DNA of 10,978 nt from CAYOEZ01 sp964402955. Its GTDB lineage: Bacteria; Chloroflexota; DTOL01; DAOUCN01. The stretch spans positions 1 through 10,978 of the forward strand of contig CAYOEZ010000169.1 in NCBI GenBank assembly GCA_964402955.1, written 5' to 3'. The position numbers were made by a program, and so were the translations under genes. Below are positions 1 to 5,735 of the stretch, in pieces (the stretch's first letter is position 1; each line of letters opens with the position of its first letter). Below the pieces are notes generated by a model. The model was not told the origin of the DNA, did no database searches, and saw nothing but the letters and a program-made list of their open reading frames with translations.

Positions 1-333
1 GACAACATGAATGCTGCATGGGGTCCGCTCATCATGGGCATGCAGTATCGCGCCTGGCTGTGCTTCTATGACTCTGTTGACTGGTACTACTTCGATGTGC
101 CGCGAGCCGGCGCAATCGCGGTTGACATGGTCGTTCCTGACCAGGCCGACTACAACGTGTCTCTACATGCAGCGGACGGAACCATCATTGGCCAGTCCAA
201 TATCTTTGGCGAAGGCGTGGCCGAGCACATCATCACCGTTGTGCAGAGCGCAGGCCGCTACTACGTGCGCGTGTCCCCCTTCACGCGTCGCGATCCAAAC
301 CAGCCCTATCTTCTGACCGTGAACTTCTTCTAA
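1..333 (+). CDS. C-terminal end of a secreted protein with a PPC-like beta domain (5' end outside window)
   Basis: The reading frame is already open at base 1 and ends at TAA 331-333, so only about the last 110 residues are visible. They contain the pattern DSVDWYYFDVPRAG, then a stretch with ADYNVSLHAADG, then AGRYYVRVSP and a closing YLLTVNF. This order resembles the bacterial pre-peptidase C-terminal (PPC, PF04151-type) beta-sandwich domain, in which a 'D..DWY.F' strand opens and a 'G.YYVRV' strand closes the fold. Such domains sit at the C-termini of exported peptidases and other secreted proteins and are often removed or help secretion. The catalytic part, if any, lies upstream of the window, so the enzyme type cannot be given. 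An internal ATG at 7 is not taken as the start because the frame is open before it and the domain would begin abruptly. The domain assignment is from pattern memory and is moderately sure. Confidence 0.7.
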   Translation, partial: DNMNAAWGPLIMGMQYRAWLCFYDSVDWYYFDVPRAGAIAVDMVVPDQADYNVSLHAADGTIIGQSNIFGEGVAEHIITVVQSAGRYYVRVSPFTRRDPNQPYLLTVNFF

Positions 334-375
334 GGCGTTCATTGCTAGAGGAGGAAAACGCATACGCACTAGCGA

Positions 376-786
376 CTGAAACGGCAAACGCCCGGACACA
401 TCTTTTTCACCAGACTGAAAGAGAATCGCCTGGTGAGTCTGAGCAAGAAAGAAGGCTATATTCACCTGGACCAAATTGAGTGGACGCCAGAGCGTTTGCA
501 AAACGGCGTACTCGTCAAGTTTAAAGAAGTGCCTTTCAAGGTGTGGTTATTCAAGCTGGTCGCCGCAAACGGTGACATTGACTGAGTGGTTACCAATTGC
601 CCAAGTGAGACTCTCACCGCGCAGGTCGCTTAAGACGCGAACGACATGCGTTGGCAGGTCGCAGAACTGCAGCGCGGTATCAAACAGCTAACGGGGAGCG
701 CAAAATGTCAATGCCCGAAAGCGCGCTCCCAGCGCAGTCATGCTGGACTTCGCACCGCACATGTTCCCATCTTCCAACCCGACTAA
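376..786 (+). pseudogene. Decayed DDE transposase fragment, IS4-like
   Basis: No intact ORF is present, but one frame read through its stops gives a transposase-like C-terminal half. The segments are GHIFFTRLKENRLVSLSKK, then GYIHLDQIEWTPERLQNG, then FKEVPFKVWLFKLVAANGDID, then DANDMRWQVAELQRGIKQ, LTGSAKCQC and ARSQRSH. I recognise this as the region around the last acidic residue of IS4-like DDE transposases (Y-x2-R-x3-E-x6-K pattern). In-frame stops occur at 583-585 (TGA), 631-633 (TAA) and 784-786 (TAA), and the upstream frame is closed by TAG at 370-372. The position expected to hold the catalytic Glu (three residues after the Arg, seven before the Lys) reads Ala, and the usual Tyr position reads Asn. 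After ARSQRSH (about 741) the similarity fades. The N-terminal half is missing. The element is therefore dead and old. Exact family and original ends are not visible. Confidence 0.68.
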
Positions 787-961
787 GCGAAAGTCCTACA
801 ACTGTTGGGCTTTGACCTTGAGCGACAGCCAGGCATGGCAATAGCATGCCCATGGTTGCGTTGTGAACGGGCCTTACGGCATTCTCTTGCCGGATCCTGC
901 GACGTCCCCCCCCACATGCTCAGTCGCCTGAAGAAAGGCGGCGGGCTCAGATGCATCGTGC
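787..961. other. Non-coding leader region upstream of the DUF3494 gene; no gene recognised
   Basis: This stretch follows the transposase relic and precedes the ribosome binding site of the surface-protein gene. It holds a run of eight C at 906-913 and a small hairpin with stem CGCCT 925-929 and AGGCG 936-940 around a six-base loop. The direct repeat GCTCAG flanks the hairpin. I looked for a sigma-70 promoter and a known riboswitch pattern and found neither convincingly. The only weak -35-like string is TTGACC near 814, with no matching -10 at proper spacing. The promoter of the downstream gene probably lies here but cannot be placed. Confidence 0.4.
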
Positions 962-973
962 GAAGGAGACAAC

Positions 974-2284
974 ATGTTCAAGCTGCGGAAATGGACGAAG
1001 AGGGCTGTACTCGTGCGACTCGCCGTGTGTACCGTGCTCCTGACCAGTCTCTACGCCGTAGGTGCGGTGGCCGGCGGCCCGTTGCTTGTGGCGACTGCGC
1101 CAGGAATGGGTTCGGCGGGGAGCTTTGCGGTCCTGGGCGCCTCCACGGTGACCAATACCGGCTCGAGCGTCGTCGAAGGAAATTTGGGTGTCAGCCCAGG
1201 CAGTGCGGTCACTGGCTTTCCTCCGGGGATTGTGACTGGAGGAACGATATACGCAGCTGATGCTGTCGCGCAGCAAGCTCAGACCGATGCCAGCGCTGCG
1301 AACGACAATCTGGGGGGCCAGGCGTGTGATTTTGACTTGACTGGCCAGGACCTGGGTGGGAAAACGCTCATTCCGGGCGTCTACTGTTTTTCATCGTCGG
1401 CTCAGTTGACGGGAAATCTTACTCTCGACTTCCAGGGCAACGACAATGCGGTCTTCGTTTTCAAGATAGCGAGCACGCTCACAACCGCAAGCAACGCGAG
1501 TGTTGGCCTGATCAATGGCGGTAACGTGTGCCACGTTTTTTGGAAGGTCGGCAGCTCCGCGACTGTGGGTACAGGCACTCGCTTCCTTGGCATCATTATC
1601 GCGCGCGCTAGCGTCACCCTGACTACCGGCGCAAGCGTGACCGGTAGCGCTATTGCATTAACTGGTGCGGTGACACTGGATAACAATAACGTCTCCAACC
1701 GCCCCTGCTACCGGGCGGCTACAGCGACGGCTACGCCGCCTTCCGGTGCTACAGCTACAGCTACGGCTACGGCTACAGCTACAGCTACAACCGTGCCGGC
1801 CTCGCCAACACCTACGACAAATCCAGCCGCTCCCACATCAACGGCGACGACAGCCGCTCCGACAGCGACGGCAACGACGAGTGTGCCTACGTCTACGGCA
1901 ACGCCAGGCGGGCCCACATCTACAGCGACGCAAGTTGCGCCGACAGCGACGGCGACGGTTCCCGCTCCTACAGCAACGGCGACCGTTCCCGCGCCGACCG
2001 CTACGAGAACGTCGATCCCAGCAGTGCCAACGGCAACGTCGATCCCGCAAGGGCCTACGGCAACATCGATCCCAGCAGGACCGACGGCAACGCCGATCCC
2101 ACAAGCGCCGACGGCAACGCCGGTAGCAGCAACGCCGGCGCCGACAGCAACTATGGCGGCAATTAAGCTGCCGGTTACAGGCGCGCCTCCGAGTACAGAC
2201 ATGGGCTCGCTTGTCCTGGCAGGCGCCGGCGTCGCCCTGATCGGGTTGTCAGTGATGCTTAGGAAACGTAGATACCCCAAATAG
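974..2284 (+). CDS. LPXTG-anchored surface protein with DUF3494 (ice-binding-like) domain and Pro/Thr/Ala repeat linker
   Basis: Start ATG 974 is preceded by GAAGGAG (962-968) at five bases. The 436-residue product begins with a basic, then hydrophobic segment (about residues 5-33) that looks like a signal peptide. Residues about 48-245, from AGSFAVLGASTVTNTGSS through the GVYCFSSSAQLTGNLTLD and FVFKIASTLTT segments to LTGAVTLDNNNVSNRPC, match the DUF3494 beta-solenoid family known from ice-binding proteins and adhesins. Cys 118, 138, 186 and 245 could form disulfides. Residues about 248-395 are a low-complexity linker of PTATAT-type repeats. The C-terminus carries LPVTG (399-403), a hydrophobic segment (about 411-429) and RKRRYPK, a complete sortase-type sorting signal. 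The inferred role is a stalked cell-surface protein for adhesion or surface interaction. True ice binding is not implied, since the family also occurs in non-cold bacteria. It is followed after 16 bases by the hemerythrin gene, suggesting one transcript. Confidence 0.85.
   Translation: MFKLRKWTKRAVLVRLAVCTVLLTSLYAVGAVAGGPLLVATAPGMGSAGSFAVLGASTVTNTGSSVVEGNLGVSPGSAVTGFPPGIVTGGTIYAADAVAQQAQTDASAANDNLGGQACDFDLTGQDLGGKTLIPGVYCFSSSAQLTGNLTLDFQGNDNAVFVFKIASTLTTASNASVGLINGGNVCHVFWKVGSSATVGTGTRFLGIIIARASVTLTTGASVTGSAIALTGAVTLDNNNVSNRPCYRAATATATPPSGATATATATATATATTVPASPTPTTNPAAPTSTATTAAPTATATTSVPTSTATPGGPTSTATQVAPTATATVPAPTATATVPAPTATRTSIPAVPTATSIPQGPTATSIPAGPTATPIPQAPTATPVAATPAPTATMAAIKLPVTGAPPSTDMGSLVLAGAGVALIGLSVMLRKRRYPK
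1748..1789 (+). repeat. Seven tandem GCTACA/GCTACG hexamers inside the surface-protein linker
   Basis: The sequence reads GCTACA twice, GCTACG twice and GCTACA three times without a break, encoding Ala-Thr repeats at the start of the linker. Because the unit is six bases, gain or loss of copies would change linker length by two residues without breaking the frame. Whether the copy number varies cannot be seen from one sequence. Confidence 0.9.
2012..2119 (+). repeat. Four 27-bp units encoding a 9-residue (S/P)IPxxPTAT repeat
   Basis: Residues 347-382 of the surface protein form four consecutive nine-residue units: SIPAVPTAT, SIPQGPTAT, SIPAGPTAT and PIPQAPTAT. A related pair with VPAPTAT lies just before them. 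The DNA is conserved along with the protein, consistent with duplication inside the gene. The proline spacing suggests an extended stalk carrying the DUF3494 head away from the membrane anchor. Confidence 0.85.
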
Positions 2285-2300
2285 GGCAAGGAGGTTCGCC

Positions 2301-2858
2301 TTGAAGGCAACCGATGACCTGAAGTCTGAACACCGCGGCATCGAGCGCATGCTCAGTGTCGCTGAGCGGGCTGCGCAAGAACTGGCTGCGGGCAAGGACC
2401 TACCGCCGCAGGTTTTCTTGAACACCGTGGATTTCTTGCGCAACTTCGCAGACAAGTGCCACCACGGCAAAGAGGAGACCGAGCTCTTTCCGGCGATGGA
2501 GAAGGCCGGCGTGCCGCGCCAGGGCGGGCCGATCGCCGTGATGCTCGCCGAGCATGACCAGGGGCGGGCCTTCATCCGGGCCATGGCTGACGCAGCAGAG
2601 CGCTACAGCAAGGGCGACGCCACGGCCAGGGCGCCACTGGCGGCCGCCATGCGCGGCTATGTGCAGTTGCTGCACGCGCACATCAACAAAGAAGACAACA
2701 TCCTGTATCCGATGGCGGATTCAGTCATAGCGGCGGCAGAACAGGCACGCCTGGCAACAGCCTTCGACAACATCGAGGCCAACGTCATGGGCCCCGGCGT
2801 CCATGAGCGCTACCATGCCATGCTTGACGAGATGGAAAAGCTAGCAGCGGGCTGGTAG
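2301..2858 (+). CDS. Hemerythrin-like HHE domain protein
   Basis: The 185-residue protein starts with TTG 2301, chosen because AAGGAGG (2288-2294) lies six bases upstream and because the first helix with SEHRGIERML follows at once. It is a mostly helical single domain. Likely di-iron ligands are visible: His11, the HxxxE pair His55/Glu59 in CHHGKEETELFP, His85 in AEHD, and the HxxxE pair His127/Glu131 in HINKEDNILYP. Hemerythrin-like proteins of this kind bind iron and, reversibly, O2 or NO, and serve in oxygen handling, iron storage or stress sensing. No signal peptide or partner domain is present, so it should be cytoplasmic. It lies 16 bases after the surface-protein gene, probably in one operon, although no functional link is obvious. 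The product class is quite sure and the physiological role is unknown. Confidence 0.87.
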   Translation: MKATDDLKSEHRGIERMLSVAERAAQELAAGKDLPPQVFLNTVDFLRNFADKCHHGKEETELFPAMEKAGVPRQGGPIAVMLAEHDQGRAFIRAMADAAERYSKGDATARAPLAAAMRGYVQLLHAHINKEDNILYPMADSVIAAAEQARLATAFDNIEANVMGPGVHERYHAMLDEMEKLAAGW

Positions 2859-2888
2859 GGGATCGCGTGTTCGTTGCATAATGGGAAA

Positions 2889-2920
2889 ACGGCGGCAACC
2901 ACATCGTTGGTTGCCGCCGT
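2889..2920. terminator. Bidirectional hairpin terminator between the hemerythrin gene and lgt
   Basis: A perfect 12-bp stem (2889-2900 with 2909-2920, ACGGCGGCAACC paired with GGTTGCCGCCGT) encloses an eight-base loop. On the plus strand it is followed by CTGTTCTTGC, a weak T-rich tail. On the minus strand it is followed by TTTTCCC (the complement of 2883-2889, the first T being the last base of the stem). It lies 30 bases after the hemerythrin stop and serves two converging transcripts. Confidence 0.8.
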
Positions 2921-2945
2921 CTGTTCTTGCTGGAAAGGGTGTGGC

Positions 2946-3113
2946 TAGCAGGTTGTCGGAGAGCCGATGCGGGGGTTCTTTTCCACCGCAGAGACGCAGA
3001 GAGAGCCTGCCCCGCTGTATCGGGCATCGCCGAGAAAAGGCACAAAGGAGCCAGAAAAACCTCCGCGTCCTCCGCGTCTCTGCGGTCAAAGAACACTCTC
3101 CGACAGGCTGCTA
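2946..3113. repeat. MITE-like 168-bp inverted-repeat element
   Basis: Both ends carry the inverted sequence TAGCAGSYTGTCGGAGAG: the left copy is 2946-2963, and the right copy is 3096-3113 on the opposite strand, with 16 of 18 positions the same. Further in, GTTCTTT and then ACCGCAGAGACGCAGAG (2985-3001) recur inverted on the right (CTCCGCGTCTCTGCGGT, 3070-3086). CTCCGCGTC is repeated in tandem at 3061-3078. The interior has no coding capacity of note. TA at both outer edges would fit a TA target duplication. The last bases of the element overlap the lgt stop codon. The inner CGCAGAG motif belongs to a repeat type seen between genes in many environmental bacteria, and a relative lies at 5411-5523. 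Confidence 0.75.
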
Positions 3114-3920
3114 AGCGTCGGGTTGGGTTGCTTCGTGCACCGCTTGGCGATGGCGATAGACCAGGATGCCGGAGCAGATGATGATGAGCGTTGCAGCGAC
3201 AATCTGCGCCGTGCGTAGACCCAGGATGGTCCATACTTCGCCGATCTTGATCCCTTCCAGAACGAAACGTCCCGCGGAGTAGAGAATCAGATACAGCAAG
3301 ACAATGTCACCATCGCGCAGATGAAAACGCGGGCGGCGCGCGACATACATCAGCACACCGAACACGAAGAAATTCCAGAGCGATTCGTAGAGAAAGAGAG
3401 GGTGAAAATGGGAAAATCCCTCATAGCCGGGGACACGGTATTCAGGCTCGATATAGACGGCCCAGGGCAGGTTGGTCGGCGTCCCATACAACTCACGGTT
3501 GATGAAGTTTCCCCAGCGCCCGATCGCTTGCCCGAGTATCAGGGCGGGCGCTGCGATGTCCATCCAGCGTGCGAAGTTGATCTTGGCCGAACGCGCATAG
3601 AGGGCGAGAGCAAGAGTACCGCCGGCAACGGCGCCATAAATGCCCAGCCCGCCATTCCATACATACAGGACAGCCAGCGGGTTATCCTTGTAGAGGGCGT
3701 TCCACTGATCTATCACGTGGTAGAGCCGCGCCCCAACGAGGCCGAAGATCACGACCAGCAGGATGGCGTCCCACACGCGCTCCGGGTCTTCAGCGCGGCG
3801 TTTGGCCTCGTTCGATGCCACGAACGTGCCGAGGATGATCACAAATGCAAAGATGATGCCGTACCAATGCACTGGCCATGGGCCGATCGAGAACGCAACC
3901 GGACTGATTCCTGGGTTCAT
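3111..3920 (-). CDS. lgt: Prolipoprotein diacylglyceryl transferase
   Basis: This integral membrane enzyme transfers diacylglyceryl from phosphatidylglycerol to the lipobox cysteine of prolipoproteins, the first step of lipoprotein maturation. The 269-residue length is normal for the family. Several membrane segments are visible (about residues 17-35, 52-70, 92-110, 120-135, 180-195 and 210-255). The family signature GRWGNFINRELYG lies at 134-146, with the essential Arg 135. HPLFLYESLWN follows at 173-183, and a late GRFVLEG supplies the conserved C-terminal Arg. The start ATG at 3920 has AAAGGAA (3930-3936) upstream, and the N-terminus MNPGISPVAFSIGPWPVHWYG is typical. The gene lies 104 bases downstream of mtaB on the same strand and could share its transcript. 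Its TAG stop (3111-3113) lies inside the end of the neighbouring inverted-repeat element, so the last residues may have been altered by that insertion. Confidence 0.95.
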   Translation of the reverse strand: MNPGISPVAFSIGPWPVHWYGIIFAFVIILGTFVASNEAKRRAEDPERVWDAILLVVIFGLVGARLYHVIDQWNALYKDNPLAVLYVWNGGLGIYGAVAGGTLALALYARSAKINFARWMDIAAPALILGQAIGRWGNFINRELYGTPTNLPWAVYIEPEYRVPGYEGFSHFHPLFLYESLWNFFVFGVLMYVARRPRFHLRDGDIVLLYLILYSAGRFVLEGIKIGEVWTILGLRTAQIVAATLIIICSGILVYRHRQAVHEATQPDA

Positions 3921-4024
3921 TGTATGAGTTTCCTTTCTGCCAGACTATGTGTCCTCTCGCAGAACGCCCTATGTCTGCTCGGATCACATCTCATGCTGCA
4001 GTGTAACAAACGCACGCTCGTTCG

Positions 4025-5341
4025 TCAAGCGATTTGTCCGAGCATGCCATCCGCCGTTTCGCCCCGTAACAGCACGTTGCTGATGCTGTTGTGTATACTC
4101 GTGTCGCTGGGAGCATAGACGCGGATGTAGTTCCCGGTCAGTCCTGTCCACCAGGCGCGGCCATCCGCCGTGGGCGCGTCGGGCGCCGTCCATGGTTCTT
4201 CCCACAGCACCTGCAGCGTGGAGCCAAGAAACTGGCGTCGAAAAGCCAGCTCGCATTCGTCTGAGAGCGCCAGCAGCGCCGCCGAGCGGGTCTTCTTGTC
4301 CGTCTCCGCCACGCGGCCCGGCAAGTGTGTGGCTGCTGTGCCGCGGCGGGCAGAGAAACGGAAGACGTGCAAGCGGGCAAAGGCCATGTCGCGGGCGAAT
4401 GCGTAGCTCAGAGCAAATTCCTCGCTCGTCTCGCCCGGGAAACCGGTGATGATGTCGGTGGTGATGGCGGCGTCCGGCGCAATGGACCGCGCGCGCTCAA
4501 TCAGCGCTGCATAGTCGGCGCTGCGGTAGCGCCGGCCCATGCGCCTGAGTGTTGCATCGCAGCCGCTCTGTAGGGGCAGGTGTAGATGGCGGCAGAAGCG
4601 CTGGTCGCTCCACATGCCCAGCAGCGCGTGATCCAGATTCTCCGGTTCGATCGATGAGAGACGCAGGCGCGGCAGCGCTGTCTGGCGCAGGATTGACTCG
4701 ACCAGGCGGGTAAGAGCATTGTCTTGCCCCCAGTCGCGGCCATAGCTGCCCAGAGCGACGCCCGTCAGGACAATCTCCTGGAAACCTTCGTCGACGCGGC
4801 GGCGGATGTCGTCGATGACGGTTGGGATGGGAACGCTGGAGACACAGCCGCGCGCTGCGGGCACAATGCAGTACGTGCAGAAATTGTCGCAACCATCTTG
4901 CACTTTGAGCATTGCCCGCGTGCGTCCGAGAGCAGGTCGCCTGTCGGGCCATCGGTCTGCCGCACCGCGGTCGCGCCGCGGCGCATGGGCTATCTGTGCA
5001 CTGACAATCTCGACGAGACGAGGCTTATCGGCGTTGGCAACCACGACATCGACGCCTGCGATGGCCTGCACCGCTGCCGGGTCAACGGTGGGGTAGCAGC
5101 CGGTGACAACAATCAACGCGCTGGGATTGCGCCGCGCCATCTGGTGGATGAGCAGACGGGTCTTGCGGTCGGCTACGTGTGTCACCGTACACGAGTTGAG
5201 AACGTATACATCTGTGACGTCCTCGGCAGATGCAATGGCGTAGCCGGCCTGGCGGAAACGCTGGCCAAGCTCTTCTATCTCGGCTTGATTTACTTTGCAT
5301 CCCAGGTAGTCAAGCGTGACCCGGGGAGCGGATACCATCAT
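4025..5341 (-). CDS. mtaB: tRNA (t6A37-C2)-methylthiotransferase MtaB
   Basis: This radical-SAM enzyme adds a methylthio group to t6A at position 37 of tRNAs, making ms2t6A. With the start used here it has 438 residues. The N-terminal methylthiotransferase domain has the three cluster cysteines: Cys15 in YLGCKVNQAE, Cys51 in NSCTVTH and Cys82 in TGCYPT. The radical-SAM motif CDNFCTYC follows (Cys151, 155, 158), and the GCK-VNQAE and VPAARG contexts favour MtaB over MiaB or RimO. A weakly conserved C-terminal stretch fits the TRAM position. The frame is open up to 5464, but I start at the ATG-ATG pair (5341/5338). The extra 41 residues come from the intergenic repeat (they include LCPLRLCGF), and the family begins near VTLDYLGCKVNQ. 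The ribosome binding site is weak. TACAAT (complement of 5358-5363) is a possible -10 element without a clear -35. Confidence 0.92.
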   Translation of the reverse strand: MMVSAPRVTLDYLGCKVNQAEIEELGQRFRQAGYAIASAEDVTDVYVLNSCTVTHVADRKTRLLIHQMARRNPSALIVVTGCYPTVDPAAVQAIAGVDVVVANADKPRLVEIVSAQIAHAPRRDRGAADRWPDRRPALGRTRAMLKVQDGCDNFCTYCIVPAARGCVSSVPIPTVIDDIRRRVDEGFQEIVLTGVALGSYGRDWGQDNALTRLVESILRQTALPRLRLSSIEPENLDHALLGMWSDQRFCRHLHLPLQSGCDATLRRMGRRYRSADYAALIERARSIAPDAAITTDIITGFPGETSEEFALSYAFARDMAFARLHVFRFSARRGTAATHLPGRVAETDKKTRSAALLALSDECELAFRRQFLGSTLQVLWEEPWTAPDAPTADGRAWWTGLTGNYIRVYAPSDTSIHNSISNVLLRGETADGMLGQIA

Positions 5342-5410
5342 GATTGGTCCATTTCCGATTGTATGCGACGTATGAGCGTCAGACACTTCGAGATAAGGGC
5401 GCGCTTGAAA

Positions 5411-5523
5411 ACCACAGAGGCGCAGAGGACACAGAGTGTTGTCAATGGGTACGTTCGTGTCCAATTAACATTGCGAGGCATCAAAATTGACCGGCCAAGG
5501 GATGTTCTCCGTGCACTCTGTGT
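5411..5523. repeat. Inverted repeat of the CACAGAGG family
   Basis: The left side reads ACCACAGAGGCGCAGAGG followed by ACACAGAGTG (5429-5438). The right side carries CACTCTGTGT (5514-5523), a perfect 10-bp inverted match to the latter. The motif is a looser relative of the ACCGCAGAGACGCAGAG arms in the element at 2946-3113. The enclosed 75 bases have no recognisable gene. Reading the left arm on the minus strand extends the mtaB frame artificially. Confidence 0.6.
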
Positions 5524-5526
5524 GAG

Positions 5527-5664
5527 CGTAGCAACTGTTCACCGTTGTCCCGCGGATGTTGTAGGCCAGGTTTCCATACCTGGCATTTCGCGTTGTAACG
5601 ACCATGTCGGCTATGGAAAGCCGACCTACAAGAAGCCGCCTTATCCCAACAGTGAACAGTTACG
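5527..5664. repeat. Two-unit inverted element with paired hairpins
   Basis: AACTGTTCAC (5533-5542) is repeated inverted as GTGAACAGTT (5652-5661), with a further CGT outside each. Each half then contains TTGTAGG, a hairpin and CAT. The left hairpin has stem GCCAGGT/ACCTGGC (5565-5571, 5578-5584) around TTCCAT. The right hairpin has stem GTCGGCT/AGCCGAC (5606-5612, 5619-5625) around ATGGAA, the inverse of TTCCAT. The centre is CGTTGTAACG (5591-5600), itself a short palindrome. The two halves are thus inverted copies of one unit, with the loop preserved and the stems changed on both sides. It lies between the mtaB start and the MFS promoter. No coding function is seen, and it could be a MITE-like or REP-like element. 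Confidence 0.75.
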
Positions 5665-5686
5665 TTGGTCCCGATCGTTACCCGCA

Positions 5687-5715
5687 TTGCCAGACGGTGC
5701 TGCAAATGATATAAT
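5687..5715 (+). promoter_or_regulatory. Sigma-70 type promoter with extended -10 for the MFS gene
   Basis: A -35 box TTGCCA (5687-5692) is separated by 17 bases from a perfect -10 box TATAAT (5710-5715). The bases TGA directly before it give the extended -10 form TGNTATAAT. Transcription should begin near 5722, giving a leader of only about 13 bases before the ATG at 5736, just enough for the GGAGGAG ribosome binding site (5726-5732). Confidence 0.8.
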
Positions 5716-5735
5716 CCCTCGCTGTGGAGGAGACC

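Noticed and set aside
163..501. Minus-strand frame of 112 codons crossing the end of the PPC-domain gene
   Set aside because: It is antisense to both the PPC-domain end and the transposase relic, and its product shows no family similarity.
901..960. Possible riboswitch in the leader of the surface-protein gene
   Set aside because: Only one five-base-pair hairpin is visible, and none of the conserved cores I know (for example the c-di-GMP-I GCAAAG-type core) is present.
805..1260. Plus-strand frame of 151 codons overlapping the start of the DUF3494 gene
   Set aside because: It is in a different frame from the strongly supported surface-protein gene, is Arg/Cys-rich as typical for shadow frames, and has no ribosome binding site.
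1748..2119. Possible CRISPR-like or satellite array from the tandem units
   Set aside because: The units are protein-coding, in frame, without unique spacers, and encode a normal low-complexity linker.
1708..2310. Minus-strand frame of 200 codons rich in Val-Ala-Val-Gly
   Set aside because: It is the mirror of the PTATAT repeat region of the surface protein, and the low-complexity product follows from the repeats.
3321..4118. Plus-strand frame of 265 codons opposite lgt
   Set aside because: lgt on the other strand carries the full family signature, and the plus-strand product has no domain.
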